Below, piece by piece: positions 1 through 14,443 of a stretch of DNA of 64,000 nt. Position numbers and translations under genes: made by a program. The notes under the pieces are model-generated. The model was not told where the DNA came from. It did not search any database and saw nothing but the letters and a program-made list of their open reading frames with translations. Position 1 is the first letter of the stretch. Each line of letters starts with the position of its first letter. The DNA comes from Trema orientale (Eukaryota > Streptophyta > Magnoliopsida > Rosales > Cannabaceae): NCBI GenBank assembly GCA_002914845.1, contig JXTC01000483.1:1-64000 (forward strand), in the 5' to 3' direction.

Positions 1-109
1 TTTTTATAAGAGATTGAGTTGCGATTTCTGCGTCGTTTGGCTGTTTTGGTTCGCGATCTGGTGCTGATTTGTGTCGTTTGTGGATTTTTAGAGCTGCGTC
101 TGTGTAATA

Positions 110-2697
<2,588 letters not shown>

Positions 2698-3995
2698 TTA
2701 GAGTGAAGAGCTCTCAGCATTTGTGTAAGGCCACAAATGCATGGATTCCATCTCCTTTTTAGGTCTTTAAGGAAAAGGAAATATTGGAAAAATGTTTTTT
2801 TTCTCTTTTTTCTTTTATTTATTTCTTCAGTTGAATTCGGCAAGGAACTTGGATCTCATTTTGTGTATATCAATTTGAAGATATTGGAGATGGAAAAGAA
2901 AACTGTAATGTATCGTTGCTATGTTCTTATTAACTGAATGGTCTTGTTGATGTGTTACTCTTAAATGCTTGAGAAATAATCCTTGGTGGGGGGACAATTA
3001 CACTTTCAGTCCTTTTGCTCGTAAAGACTGAAGTGGTTATTCAATATGTATTTGTAGGAAGAAGATGCATCTTGTATTGTATTACATAGGATATTAAATC
3101 TTTAATCAGCTCTTTCAAAGGTCTATCGAGTCAGTGTTAAATAAACATTGTATACGAGTGCGCTTGTTAACCTCTTGCCATCTTTATAGTGAATCCGTTG
3201 GTGCTTAAAACTGTTGGAGAACTGTAGTTCAGTCCACTGACGAAATGCATAAAACAAGTTTGTTAGGTGATGAAATGGCGAATCCTCACATGTTATTGCT
3301 GGGTTCAAAATCATTGTCTTAACGACTTTGATGTCTCAAACCACGTGGAGTCGTCCTGTTTTGAACCATCATTAGTCTTGAAGTGGTAAAACTTAGTGGG
3401 GGAGCGCTTAATTACGAGTTCTGATACTCCAAAGGTCAAAATTATTGTCAAAGTTGTGAATCAATTAGTACATCGAATCGGTATATTAAGGGCCTGTGAA
3501 TTTAGTGAAATGACATAGGAAAATCCAACGAAACCATATAGAAAGAACCAAAAATTTTAAACCTATTTGAATTGGAATGTTAAAAGCATTTTCGTTGGAA
3601 GCAATGTTGTTATGGCCAATGATTCTGGGGCAGGAGTACCAATTCTTCGTTGGTTGGAGCCAGCTCATTTCATTTCCTAGAAACAATAGTACTTTTCTGT
3701 GTTAAAACCTTGTTCCTCGAAAAGCATATACCAAACAAATAATTGGTTGAAAATGCGGAATTTCGTGAGTTGGACAAAGGAGAAGGAAAAATCTGATAAA
3801 GATTGCCTAACCAATGTAGAAAATCAGTCAGTCCCCTAATATGAATCTTTGACTACATAATGCGAATTAATGTTGATTTGTTCTGTTCGGGCGCATAAAA
3901 CACAGCACGCAAACTTCTCTGACCTAAGCACACTTGCCACTAAGATTTGACCATAAACCAACTGATTACATGGATGAAACCTCGTAATCTATGTA
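2698..3995. other. E2 3' UTR and intergenic DNA
   Basis: The first few hundred bases should hold the E2 3' UTR. No further gene or structured repeat is recognised. Short ORFs here have no family resemblance. Confidence 0.5.
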
Positions 3996-4003
3996 AACTT
4001 TAG

Positions 4004-4392
4004 TAGGACTGGTAATTCGTGTCATTCGTGCCGACCTATTTAATGTCGTACGGGTTTCGTGTTACCTGCGAGTTACCTGTTTAATGAAAATGTCAGTCAG
4101 ACTGACGTGTTACAATACTTCTAAACATTATAATTATTCATTTACTTGATTTTTTCACTCCAATTTTACTTTATTAAAGTAAATTAGCTCATAAGTTTAT
4201 TATTTTTCTTTTAAATCACAATAAATTTGTTAAAAAATATTTTCTATAGAGTCGTTGCTTAATATTTTATAATATATTTTGATAAAAAATTAATTAATCA
4301 TGTTAATTCGGGTGACTTTCGTGTCAAGCGTGTCAACTAAACGTACGGATTTCGAGTCGTGTTGACGGGTCGTGTTCAAATTGCCAGCCCTA
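4004..4392. mobile_element. hAT-like MITE with 8-bp target duplication
   Basis: A 389-base element with terminal inverted repeats taggactggtaatt on the left and, read on the other strand, tagggctggcaattt on the right. It is flanked by a perfect 8-base duplication AACTTTAG (3996-4003 and 4393-4400). Subterminal sequence is rich in cgtgt/gtgtca words in both orientations. An 8-base duplication and TAGGG-type ends are hallmarks of hAT elements. There is no coding capacity, so it is non-autonomous. Confidence 0.9.
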
Positions 4393-4400
4393 AACTTTAG

Positions 4401-5877
4401 GAGGTAGACCTTTATTTATTTATTTATTCATTTTGTTGAATGGAGGGTAGTGGATTGTTGAAGCTGAAAGGCACAGTACTATAGTAATATTAGTGACATG
4501 TAAGATCATGCATGATTTAATGAAAACGTCTTGTTATATATTTGCTGGAACCTCATTAATTAAATGACATTTTCATGTGTGCTTTTTTAGAGGAAACAAA
4601 TAGATTTAATTAATTGAATCTTATCGCTTGGTTGACAAGCAAAGAAGGGTGGGGGTCAGTCCTACTACTCTCCCGCCAAAACTCTCTTATTAGTTATTCT
4701 ACATCATTGCTCACGTGCTTTGGGAAAATGCTTTGCTTCTTCCCCAAGCATTAACCAACTCTAAGCTACTTTTGAAATTTTTTATTTTGGCTTTATTTGA
4801 ACCATTTCCCATGTTAATATCATCCTTTGTCACCCCAAAAATCTTTTCATCAATAATAAAAAAAATTAAACAAAAGATCAACCCTTTATTTATTTTATAT
4901 TTTTTATACCTCCAACATTAAACCTCGATAAATGTAAGTATAGTCAACATTTGGACGTTATCTTCTAGTTCTAGGATTAATATAGTAGAGGAATTTTGCT
5001 GCTTTGGAACACAATTAATTAAGCTAACTTATATTTTAATTTTTCACTCTGAAATAAACGTTCTTGAGACACTTATTAACGACTTTATTTATTAGCCAGT
5101 GAGTCAAACCGAGTTAGCACAGTTGGACATAACTCGACATAGTATAGTATTAGAACCCTCGGCATACTTTATATAAAGAGACAAACAGACAGTAAAGCAA
5201 AAAAAGAAACCAAAAGTCACGTTTTTTACTGTTATGAATATAACAAAGCATGTGGTTGATTTTGTCCCAAAACGTGTAATATCACCACTGCATTTTCCTG
5301 CTCTTTTACTGCCCATGGCCTAAGAAATATAAAGCCGTTTAACCAACCACAATTATTTTATCATTTTAACAAAAAAAAAAAAAAAACAACTCCTAGTACT
5401 ATGACCAAGTCCTAAAAAATTGAAATTAAAGAGAGAGAAAAAAAAGAAATTAAAATCAAATGAGAAGACTTTGGAAGAAAATAACTAAATTGGTGCATAT
5501 ATGTCATGCATATAATAAGTTTATCGCGTTGGGAGTGGGGTTGTTTGTTTTTAACAATAGACGAGTGAAGACCACGGCTCGTGACACGTCTACCGGGGGC
5601 AGCTGGAAGCAGTTTCCCGCTTTACACTCCCAAAAGTCCCATGTCCCGTTTATACGACTTGACTCGCCCAGTCCAGCTCCACTCCAAATGACTCGCACTA
5701 CAAGTTCATGTTCCAGCCCGCACTCGATCAGACACCAACTCATATTATCATTTCTCTTCTCTTTACATCTAACAAAAAGGACCATGATCATCATTAAAAT
5801 TAAAAAAATTAAAAAATCATGATCGGCAAGAACAGAAACAGTGCTCCACTTGATCTTTTACTCCTAAGTCCGTGCAC
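4401..5877. other. Intergenic DNA upstream of the ERF gene
   Basis: AT-rich DNA with no supported gene. The 5460-5822 open frame and its antisense partner look fortuitous. The stretch from about 5560 to 5720 is unusually GC-rich and may belong to the promoter of the downstream ERF gene. Confidence 0.5.
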
Positions 5878-5885
5878 TATATATA
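5878..5885 (+). promoter_or_regulatory. TATA box of the ERF gene
   Basis: The sequence ctatatatagacc is a good plant TATA box. Transcription would start about 25-35 bases downstream, giving a 5' leader of roughly 275 bases with pyrimidine-rich tracts (ttcttccttttcttcc from about 5913), common in plant leaders. Confidence 0.6.
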
Positions 5886-6031
5886 GACCATCTTTGACAT
5901 TTTCTATCTTATTTCTTCCTTTTCTTCCTTTTCTTCTTTTCTTTTCTTCTCTGCAAAGGGCTTTTGGGTTTTATTAGTACCACACATAGTGAGTCCCAGT
6001 AGCCCTTTGCAGGTGAAGGGTCTATTTATTG

Positions 6032-6085
6032 ATGTATCTTCTTCTTCTTCTTCTTCTTCTTCTTTTTATGGTGAAGCAAAGCTAG
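6032..6085 (+). promoter_or_regulatory. Upstream ORF with poly-leucine run in the ERF leader
   Basis: An ATG at 6032 opens a 17-codon reading frame ending at TAG 6083-6085. A (CTT)n microsatellite (6038-6064) makes codons 3-11 all leucine; the rest reads FMVKQS. It ends 102 bases before the main ATG at 6188. It lies in the leader if transcription starts at the TATA box at 5878. Slippage at the repeat would change the length of the leucine run without a frameshift. Confidence 0.6.
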
Positions 6086-6187
6086 CTTTCATCTTTCTTT
6101 TTTAGTCTCAGCTATTTACTTCTCCTGCCACTTTGTCGGCTCTCTGAGATTTTCTTTTTCTTTATAAGTTCCAGTGAATCAGTAATC

Positions 6188-7012
6188 ATGATAGACTACT
6201 ACCATAAGGCCTTGTCTGATCCCACGATTAAGTTTACGGAGCACAAAACCACGACCCGTAAACTCCTCCCAGATCCGAAACCCATGACCCGGGTCCGCCA
6301 AAAGGTCGTTCGGGTCATAATCACTGACGCCGACGCCACCGATTCGTCCAGCGACGAAGATGAAGAGAAGATGTCCGTACGGAGAGTCAAGAGGCACGTG
6401 AGAGAGATCAACTTAGAACGACCTCCTCCTCCTCCTCCGGCTAAGCAAGACAGAGTCCCCAAGGGGCCTCTCAAATCGCCGGAATCAGACCTCGTTCGCC
6501 GGAAAAAATTCAGGGGAGTCCGACGGAGGCCATGGGGACGCTGGGCCGCTGAGATCCGCGACCCGACCCGACGAAAACGGGTCTGGCTCGGGACCTTCGA
6601 CACGGCGGAGGAAGCGGCCACCGTGTACGACCAGGCCGCGGTGAAGCTCAAGGGAGCTAACGCCGTCACCAACTTCCCTAACTCCGTTACAACGGAGACG
6701 ACCGCCGCCGTTACCGGCGTGGAGGTACTGGGAAGTGAAAATAAAGAGAAAGAAAAAGAAAAAGAAAAAGAGAGCTCGTCCACCGAGTCGTCCGAGTCAG
6801 ACGGCGGGGCGACGTCGTCACCCACGTCCGTACTCCGTTTCGACGAGCCGACGCCGTTCGGCGGGTTCGGTTACTTCGATTTCGACGCCGAAACTTTCGG
6901 GTTCGATTTTGACGGGCCGTTAGGCTTGCCTGATGTCATGCTGTCGAGGAAGAGCCAGGGCCTGGCGGAGGTTGAGTTCAGCGAGTTCGACTTGATGGAC
7001 GTCGTTTTCTAA
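6188..7012 (+). CDS. CRF: Cytokinin response factor (AP2/ERF group VI)
   Basis: An intronless 274-residue transcription factor. Near the N-terminus are the features that define cytokinin response factors: a TEH-type segment ([12 protein letters not shown], residues 14-25) and the CRF domain ([20 protein letters not shown], 41-60). A single AP2/ERF DNA-binding domain spans about residues 107-165 ([20 protein letters not shown], then [12 protein letters not shown] and YDQAA). The alanine and aspartate of WAAEIRD are the ERF-class residues that favour GCC-box-like targets. Residues 211-216, SPTSVL, match the putative MAP-kinase site of this group. The C-terminus is acidic and Phe-rich ([17 protein letters not shown]), a likely activation region. 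Lengths and order fit the CRF1-6 family, which acts with cytokinin phosphorelay signalling. A GC-rich frame and intact domains argue for a live gene. Which CRF it corresponds to cannot be decided by eye. Confidence 0.95.
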   Translation: MIDYYHKALSDPTIKFTEHKTTTRKLLPDPKPMTRVRQKVVRVIITDADATDSSSDEDEEKMSVRRVKRHVREINLERPPPPPPAKQDRVPKGPLKSPESDLVRRKKFRGVRRRPWGRWAAEIRDPTRRKRVWLGTFDTAEEAATVYDQAAVKLKGANAVTNFPNSVTTETTAAVTGVEVLGSENKEKEKEKEKESSSTESSESDGGATSSPTSVLRFDEPTPFGGFGYFDFDAETFGFDFDGPLGLPDVMLSRKSQGLAEVEFSEFDLMDVVF

Positions 7013-7650
7013 ATATAGAATAGGTATCGGCGACGTGTTCGGATTTTTTGGGCCTTGCCTTTTCGTTCTCCTTGATTGCCAAGGACAGTCCGGTAATTTC
7101 CGTTGCCAGGATAAAAACATAATTGTGAACGTGGCACACTGTGATTAGTCGTTATTGTGACCGAAGCAGCTACGGAATTCGGGAATTCCTTTGTTCCAAG
7201 GTTTAGACTACAGTGGTCGCTCTACAGGGTCGCTCTACAGGAGTCAGTTAGCCGATTTTACCCAAAATATACGGCGATTTTGTTCGGTGTCGTTAGAGAT
7301 ATCTTGTATTATTAATCGGTTTTTCTTTTTCTATATTTATTGTTTGTAAGGATATTCTGATGTTGTATAATTGTAATTACGTGTAATTAATTAATTAATA
7401 AATTATTAATGAGATTGGCAAAGGAGGTATGAGCGTGGAGGGAGTTGAGGAGATTTCACGCTATAATATTGTTTAAAAGTGGAGGCGATATTTTATTGTA
7501 TTTGAATTTTAAATTATTGGAATAGAATCGAACATAGTAGAATTGTGATTTTCTGGGGGTCTATTTTGATGATATTCTTTTTTTTTTTTAATTCGTCACT
7601 GCTTTGTTGTGGCTTTAGTTGCCGTTCTTTACTGGGTCGCATGCTTGGAA
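7013..7650. other. ERF 3' UTR and intergenic DNA
   Basis: GC content drops soon after the stop codon. The first 200-350 bases probably form the 3' UTR. No other feature is seen. Confidence 0.5.
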
Positions 7651-7651
7651 G

Positions 7652-8808
7652 TTGTATATTAGACAGTAGACACGTGTGCATTTAGTCACGCCGATATTTA
7701 GGTGAGTTACTCTTAAGTAAAGAAAATTATTATAATATTCTTTTATTTCCATCGATTCAAAATTTTATAATCGTTCCATCCACGAAAGTGACATGCAATT
7801 CAAGAGGATTTTAATCACGAGCTGATTTGTGAGTGTTTATTATTTTTGAATATGAGCTTGTCTGAGAATAACAATGTTTTAAAAAAAAAAAAATCACACT
7901 AAATTGAATGATGAAAGATTTTTCAATTTCCGTTGCCTTTTAAAATCTAAAAAACAGAAAGTAGAATTTTTTAGCCCATGATTGAGTATATTATTTGTGG
8001 ATAATGCTTTTGGATTCACTTATTATCTTTTTTTTTTAGCAATGTTATGGGGCACCAGTAGTGTCCAACACCACAATGACATGTCTATCTGTTATTGGAT
8101 AATTTAATAAATAAACTGAGTCCTACGTGGGTTCATCTGAATTATAATTATGATTAGCCAGTGACAGACTGACACATCATTGTGGTGCTTAGCACCACTG
8201 GTGTCCATAGCATTATTCTTTTTTTTTTTAAAATACTATCTTATTTGTGATAAGTGATTTATTAGTATTCAGATAGTGAATATTGATAGATTCACTAGCT
8301 CAACGGTGATAAATTCTCTTGAATTGTATATTAGACAGTAGACACGTGTGCATTTGTCACGCCGATATTTAGGTGAGTTACTCTTAAGTAAAGAAAATTA
8401 TTATAATATTCTTTTATTTCCATCGATTCAAAATTTTATAATCATTCCATCCACGAAAGTGACCTGCAATTCAAGAGGATTTTAATCACGAGCTGATTTG
8501 TGGAGTGTTTATTATTTTTGAATATGAGCTTGTCTGAGAATAGCAATGTTTTTTTTTTAAAAAAAAAAAAAACTAAATTGAATGATGAAAGATTTTTCAA
8601 TTTCCGTTACCTTTTAAAATCTAAAAAACAGAAAGTAGAATTTTATAGCCCATGATTGAGTATATTATTTGTGGATAATGCTTTTGGATTCACTTATTAT
8701 CCCTTTTTTTTTAATACTATCTTATTTGTGATAAATGATTTATTAGTATTCAGATAGTGAATATTGATAGATTGTAAGTGTTATTTACCAGCTCAACGGT
8801 GATAAATC
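7652..8808 (+). repeat. Tandem duplication of a ~0.5-kb unit
   Basis: Copy 1 runs from 7652 to about 8314 and copy 2 from 8324 to about 8808. Both start ttgtatattagacagtagac and both end near caacggtgataaat. Apart from single-base differences, poly-A/T length and a short stretch near the ends, they differ by a 174-base MITE present only in copy 1. Confidence 0.92.
8041..8214. mobile_element. MITE nested in copy 1 of the tandem duplication
   Basis: The ends aatgttatggggcaccag (left) and aatgctatggacaccagt (right, opposite strand) are long imperfect inverted repeats that extend to acaccacaatga/agcaccacaatga. Copy 2 of the duplication (around 8700) shows the uninterrupted site. A T-rich tract of 10-11 bases on both sides may be the target duplication. 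The ends resemble those of the MITE at 37285-37465. Confidence 0.85.
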
Positions 8809-8809
8809 A

Positions 8810-10080
8810 TATGTAAAGTGATTAAAATAACAGTAATATTAAGGGATACTATTAGATGTTCTATTATTACATTTTTTGAGTAATACTAGGAGTATGATAC
8901 TCAATATCATATAATATTTTAATTTGTTATAAATATAATTGCACATTTGTAATTTATGTAGCCATATAAGACCCAATTTATTGATCATAATAACGCTGTT
9001 ATTAAATTACACAATTATACCTCATCCAACACTCAGTGTGCTTATTTTTTATTGGAATCAATACCATTTTTCGAAAATCTAAAGTAATTATTTCAGGTTA
9101 CAACTCTTTAAGCCTAGCACGAATATAATAGAAAAATATAAATATATTAGTCATTTCAAGATTAAAAAAAAAGGAAAATCCACTCAAACCAATAATGTTC
9201 AATTAGCATTCCTAAAGTGTTTATTCAAAAAAAAAAAAAAAAAGCATTCATAAAAGTGAGAAGTGGCGACAAAATCGCAAAGATTTTTCTGTTCTTTCAA
9301 AAAACCCAAGAATCACGTTCTTAAACTATTCAAACGAAGCTTGATCTTCGAAGAATAGTCAAACATAATTCTATTCTATTCTTCTACGCTCAATTATTAT
9401 TTAAAGAAAAAAACTTTATTCTGATACTAAACACATAGAGAGATAGAGAGGTGAGAGCGACAGAAATCTTATCCCAGTTTTTTTTGTAAAAATTGCAAAA
9501 ATTTAAATTACGGATTAAGCCATTAGATTCAATGAATCAAATTAAGGAATCCAATAAGAATTGCGATGGATGGATTATGGATATTTAAAATGATCTGGAC
9601 CGTTGGAAGTTAAAATGCATCAGACACGATAATCGAAAAACAGCAAGACGCATAAGCGCACTGGGACTGAGCTTAGTGGACAATAATAATAAAAGGCCCA
9701 CTCTGCCCGATCACGCCTACGCTGCTACCCATTATGTCTTTGGCTACCGGCGGCTGCAAAAGTTGCAACTTGAAATTGTTTTTTTTTGAAAAAAAAAAGC
9801 AAAAAATCGGCCAATTGCTGAAAAATTAATAATTGGACAATATTGTTGGAGAAAGGTGCTCCAAAGAATATGTTTTTATTTATTTTCTAAGAGGAATTTT
9901 TTCTATAGTAGTTGTTATTTTCTAGAAAGGATTTAGTCAAAGCGCTATATTTTAAAGTAACAGATCAAAGCAGGGGAATTTAGTCATTTTTTTTTTAAAT
10001 ACATGTTACATATTGGTTGTAACTAGAATTTACTCCTACATGGGTAACTATACCATCGTCACAAACCGGATGATCAAGGT
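8810..10080. other. Intergenic DNA, nothing recognised
   Basis: AT-rich DNA with homopolymer tracts. No convincing coding frame, RNA gene or paired repeat was found. Confidence 0.45.
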
Positions 10081-10087
10081 AAAAATC

Positions 10088-10290
10088 AGAAGGGTCGCTC
10101 GAGTGGTAATGAGAGCATGTTTATCAAATAAAAATGGTAATGAGATTATAATACCTGGATGTATGCTACCTCTATTGGAATCTTCTTAGGTGTATTATTT
10201 ACTTGAGGCTATGTACAGGTCACAGTGTACAGGTCTTTTGGGATTAGTCGGGCTCTAATTCCAGATACACACTGATGAAAAAAAAAAATC
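10088..10290 (+). mobile_element. Probable tRNA-derived SINE
   Basis: The left end holds an A-box-like tRNA motif (cgctcgagtggtaatgaga, from about 10096). The body ends with gggattagtcggg, a motif shared by plant SINEs of the Au/TS/SB type, followed by an A-rich tail (10278-10288). The B box is not clear. aaaaatc on both sides is a weak candidate target duplication. Confidence 0.6.
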
Positions 10291-11220
10291 CCTACTTTGA
10301 ACCCGCTAAATTTTACCTGACTCAACTAAATTTTACCGACTCAACTAGTTAGTCACAATGGTTGCAAACACAATCTAATGGTGACCAAATTGATTTCAAC
10401 ATGAAAAATCTCTACTTTGAACCCGCTTAACCCAAAGTGAAAAGATAAAAACAACTAAAATGAGAGACAATTGGCGTCAAATAAGTTTGGAATTGGATAT
10501 TGGAAGGGGTTCAAAAAGACGAGGAGAGGGGATCTGGTGGGACCCATGGTTGGTGACCAAACGGATTCGAAAGTTACAGAAGCCCAAATGTGGGCCATTC
10601 ACCGGCTTATTATAAGCAGCCGCCTCCCACTACCACCGTTAATAATTATTAGAAATATAATCCTTCCCGCTTCTGGTAAAATGAGAGTCAACCTCTTTCG
10701 GCTTGGCCATCCCATATCAATATGTATGGTTGTTTCTAGAGGCTGACATTATCACTATATCCTTTACTGCTTGTAATTATTTTCAAACTTTATAGTTATG
10801 TGCGTCTTTTCTAGTTTGTAACTTTCTCTATTTATTAACCACGGCATGAAGAGTCAAACTTTCATGACCTCGGTTTACGTCTCCTTAATATTTATTCATC
10901 ACGTCTCTAATAAAAAATCTCAAGCTCGCATTACGTTTTACAAAATTTTCCAATTGCAAGCATGCTCAAATAGTTATTTATTTATTTATTTATTTTTAAA
11001 GTAAAACGAATGGGGAGTGTTAGATCAGTTTGCTTTTTTATTTTATTTTTCTATATTTTCTTCTGAGGTGTAGTATTTGTCTCACTTTGTCCCTGAAATA
11101 TGAAAAGTTTAAAAAATTCTCTCGGATATTATGTCAAGTTTTAAGAATTTTTCCCAGACGTTACCTTATGTTTTAAGAATTCTCCCTCTAATAAAACAAA
11201 AAATACTAGTTAAAACTTAA
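10291..11220. other. Intergenic DNA, nothing recognised
   Basis: No gene supported. The 91-codon frame at 10471 has no recognisable domain. A short (ttta)n run lies at about 10977-10995. Confidence 0.45.
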
Positions 11221-11940
11221 GACAAAAAAATATACCACTTCCCTCCAATATCGCTTTGGGTGCAAATTAGTTTCTCTTTCCCTCTCCACCTATAGTTGTA
11301 GCTTGTATTTTCTCTTATATTATAGCCTCCAAAAAAGAAATTATTTTGAGGAAAAAAACTATAGCAGCAGTAGAAAATTCACCTTAAATCATTTATAAGA
11401 AACAATCATAATCAATGTAAAGGATATTCTTCCCAAATTCTAACATAATATCACTATTAACAAAAGATCCAAATATTATCATTAACAAAAGAGCCCATTA
11501 TTCAACAAATTTGACACTTGTTCGATTTTTTTTAAACTTTTTTTCCTCCTTTACTCAAAATTGGGAAAAATAATTTTTTTTAAAAGAATTTATTTTCTAA
11601 GGCTCGGGTTAGGGACTTAAGGTTTTATTTTTTTTCAAGCTGACATACGAGGGAGCTCCTTTTTTTCAAGTGATACTTTCTTTTGTTAATGATAATAATC
11701 CACTAACTTTTAATAATGATAGTAGTATTCTTTGCATTTCAACTATAATTGTTTTTTTCTAAATGATTTAAGGTGAATTTTTTACTACTGTTATAGTTTT
11801 TTATTTTCCAAAAAAGAAATTTGTAGTCTATGTGGAACAGAAAAAATGAAAGTACAAGCCAAAAATTTAGGTAAAGAGGGAAAAAGAGAAATTAATTAGT
11901 GTCTAAAACGATATTAAAGAGAAGATGAATATTTTTTTTA
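11221..11940. repeat. Long inverted repeat (hairpin-forming)
   Basis: The left arm, about 11221-11491, is matched on the opposite strand by about 11680-11940. The best stretch is attcaccttaaatcattta (about 11377-11395) against its complement at about 11766-11778. Matching continues outward through gcttgtattttc and tttctctttccctct and inward to attaacaaaag. The spacer is about 190 bases. It looks like a foldback element or large MITE; the outer ends and any target duplication were not resolved. Confidence 0.75.
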
Positions 11941-14083
11941 CATTTTTCATATCTCAATATTTGATAAGTGAAATATTTCACTGTTTGATATTTAAAGAGT
12001 TGTGTCAAATGATCCAAAAAAAAGAAAAAAGTGTAAAAAAAAAAATGCTACCAGCGCTCCTCGACGGGAAACTTAAGAAGCTGTTCCATTTTCTACTATT
12101 CTTCCTTTTCTGTTTTCGAAATCAGTGAACCAAACATAGTTAAATGCTCGGCAAAAAGCCTGTTGACCAATTGGATGAGGATGGATGTCTTAATTCAACG
12201 ACAAGGTTTATAAATATGTGGAACACACTACTGTCCTTTACTTTTGTATTGTTTATCTAGATTTTTCTGTTCTTGGAAAAAAGAACAAGAAAAAGAACAA
12301 CATATATCAACGCTCCAAATACCGGTTAGACAGACTCAAGACAAGGCCCGAAAATCACATCAAGAAAGAAGAAAGCGAATTCCATGTCTCCATTTTCTTT
12401 TGGTTTCTACAATCAAGTCGGTATTAAAAATTGACCGACTTGAAATGAAGGAAACGACCCCATGGCAAAACTAAAAATATATATACAATACTTGTAATGG
12501 AAATGATCTGAAATCCCCCGAATCCAACACAGATTTTGATACTTAGTGTTAGTTCTCAGTTGGCAGCCAGAAGATTTGCCTTGAAGGCCCACCTTGCAAA
12601 ATGGCGAAAAGATAAGATCAACAATTCCATGTCATCTATATCATTAGGGTGGAGATTACATATTAGATCGGGAATTTTGACTTTTAAAGTGTATAAGTTA
12701 ATTTTATCTCTTTATAATAAATGAAGGTCATTGGTTAAAGTCATATTTATTTTTTTTATCCCACTTTTTATTTTGACATTAATGAGATCCTACTTTAGTA
12801 TCTCACTCTAAATCATTTTAAATATTCTAAAAAAGAACTCCGTAAAATCACAATATAAATTAATTGTAAATATTTGAGCAAAAAACGATTCTATTTTTCA
12901 ATGTTTGCATCTAATCAGATGTAGGAAGATATGGAATGTTAAATGCATCTTTTTTATTAAAAAAAAAAAAAATCATCATCTCAGTCTATTTGTCTGATAC
13001 ATAGACTAGCTAATTTTACATTTTAATCATAAAATTAAACAGTGAGATTGAAATGTAAAAAATAGTACATTTTGTATTAACAAGGAATAAGGAAAATTCA
13101 GAACTAAAGTGTCTTTTAGGTCACTAATTCATAAAAAAAAAAAAAATTGTGTGGAGAGAACAAAAAAGTATAGATTTTGATTTTTAGTTTTTTTTTTTAA
13201 AATTTTTTTATTGGCTTATTGCATATAAATTAGATAAAATGAGGTCAGACTTCACGTATAGGTTGACGAAGAGAGTGATCAGGTCCACTGGTAATGTTTT
13301 CTAACGAAATTTATAAACAAAACAAGTGATGATGATTGATGAGCAATTGTTTGACAGAGTCGAACCAGGTGCAGAGGTCACAAAAATTCAGCATTATTAA
13401 ATAAGCAAGTGAGGTTTGCCATTTGCTTTTTATTTTGTCTGAAACCCAGGGAACCCAACAAATTCCTGTTGATACAGTTCATATATGTCATGAGACGTGT
13501 TTGATTAGAACAAGTATGCTTTTACCTGAATTCATGACTCTCAGTGTCCTTATAGAAAAATTCCTTGGCTTGACTTATCTCCGGACCTTTCTATGACTAT
13601 TGAGGATATTGCGTTAGAAAAGATTTTGTTATTTTCTTTTTTATTGTGAATTTATCTTATAAGAGCTACTACTTGCCTTGTCAATGTTGTCATTATGTAC
13701 TTTTTTAAGCTTTTATATATATCAGATAAGTGATTTTTTTTTAATTAGTGATTTAATGCGTTAGTTAAATTAATATAACGTGCAAGATATTATTTGTTTT
13801 GTTATGAAGTATTCAGGTTTGTTTGGGAAGTTTTTGCTTTGAGCAATCAGATGTTTTCTTTTCCCCGATAGATTGAGGAGTTTTCTCTATGTTTCCTTTC
13901 TCCCATTTGATGTTAAAGTAACAGTTTGGCATTTTTGAGAGAAAAATCTTTTGGTTTTATTGTTAGCAGGAACATGATTTTTATTGGTCATGACGGTGAT
14001 GCGATTTTTATTTTTTTATTTTTTCTCTACTTTAGATTTTTAGTAGATTACATGTATTGGCTCTTGATATCTTGTTTTCTTTT
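11941..14083. other. Intergenic DNA with one possible Stowaway-like MITE
   Basis: No gene supported. At about 12645-12810 the ends gggtggagattaca and, on the other strand, gagtgagatacta are both flanked by TA, as in Stowaway/Mariner MITEs; the match is short, so this is tentative. Runs of A/T up to about 14 bases occur at 12960 and 13132. Confidence 0.35.
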
Positions 14084-14443
14084 AGGGATAATTGTAAAAA
14101 AAATACCCTTATGTTTGGATGTTCTGCAATTTAAACCCTGAAGTTTGAATTCCGCAAAAGAATACCCTAAGATTACGAATTTCTGAAAATTAATATTCTG
14201 TGTTGATTTTTAACTGATAAAATACAATAATATCCTCAAAATTAAGATTAATAATATGGACTAATCTAGTTTTAATTGAGTATATTATTATTTTTTCATT
14301 TCTAAAATTGGTCAAAAAATCTGTCTACGGTATTAATTTTTAGAAATTCTTAATTTCAGAGTATTATTTTGCAGATTCCAAACTTCAGGGTTTAAATTGC
14401 AGAACACCCAAATTTGAGGATATTTTTTTTTGTAGCTATTCCT
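14084..14443. mobile_element. TIR MITE, ~360 bases
   Basis: Inverted repeats of about 65 bases: left agggataattgtaaaaaaaa, right (opposite strand) aggaatagctacaaaaaaaa, then both continue through gttctgcaatttaaaccctg and aagtttg. The flanks ttctttt at 14077-14083 and 14444-14450 are a candidate 7-base (or longer) duplication. No coding capacity. Confidence 0.85.

Noticed and set aside
5460-5822. 120-codon frame and its antisense partner upstream of the ERF gene
   Set aside because: No domain or plausible composition, and it sits in the promoter region. Likely fortuitous in a locally GC-rich stretch.
6199-6825. 208-codon minus-strand frame opposite the ERF gene
   Set aside because: It is antisense to an intact AP2/ERF gene; high GC content and codon structure of the real gene explain it.
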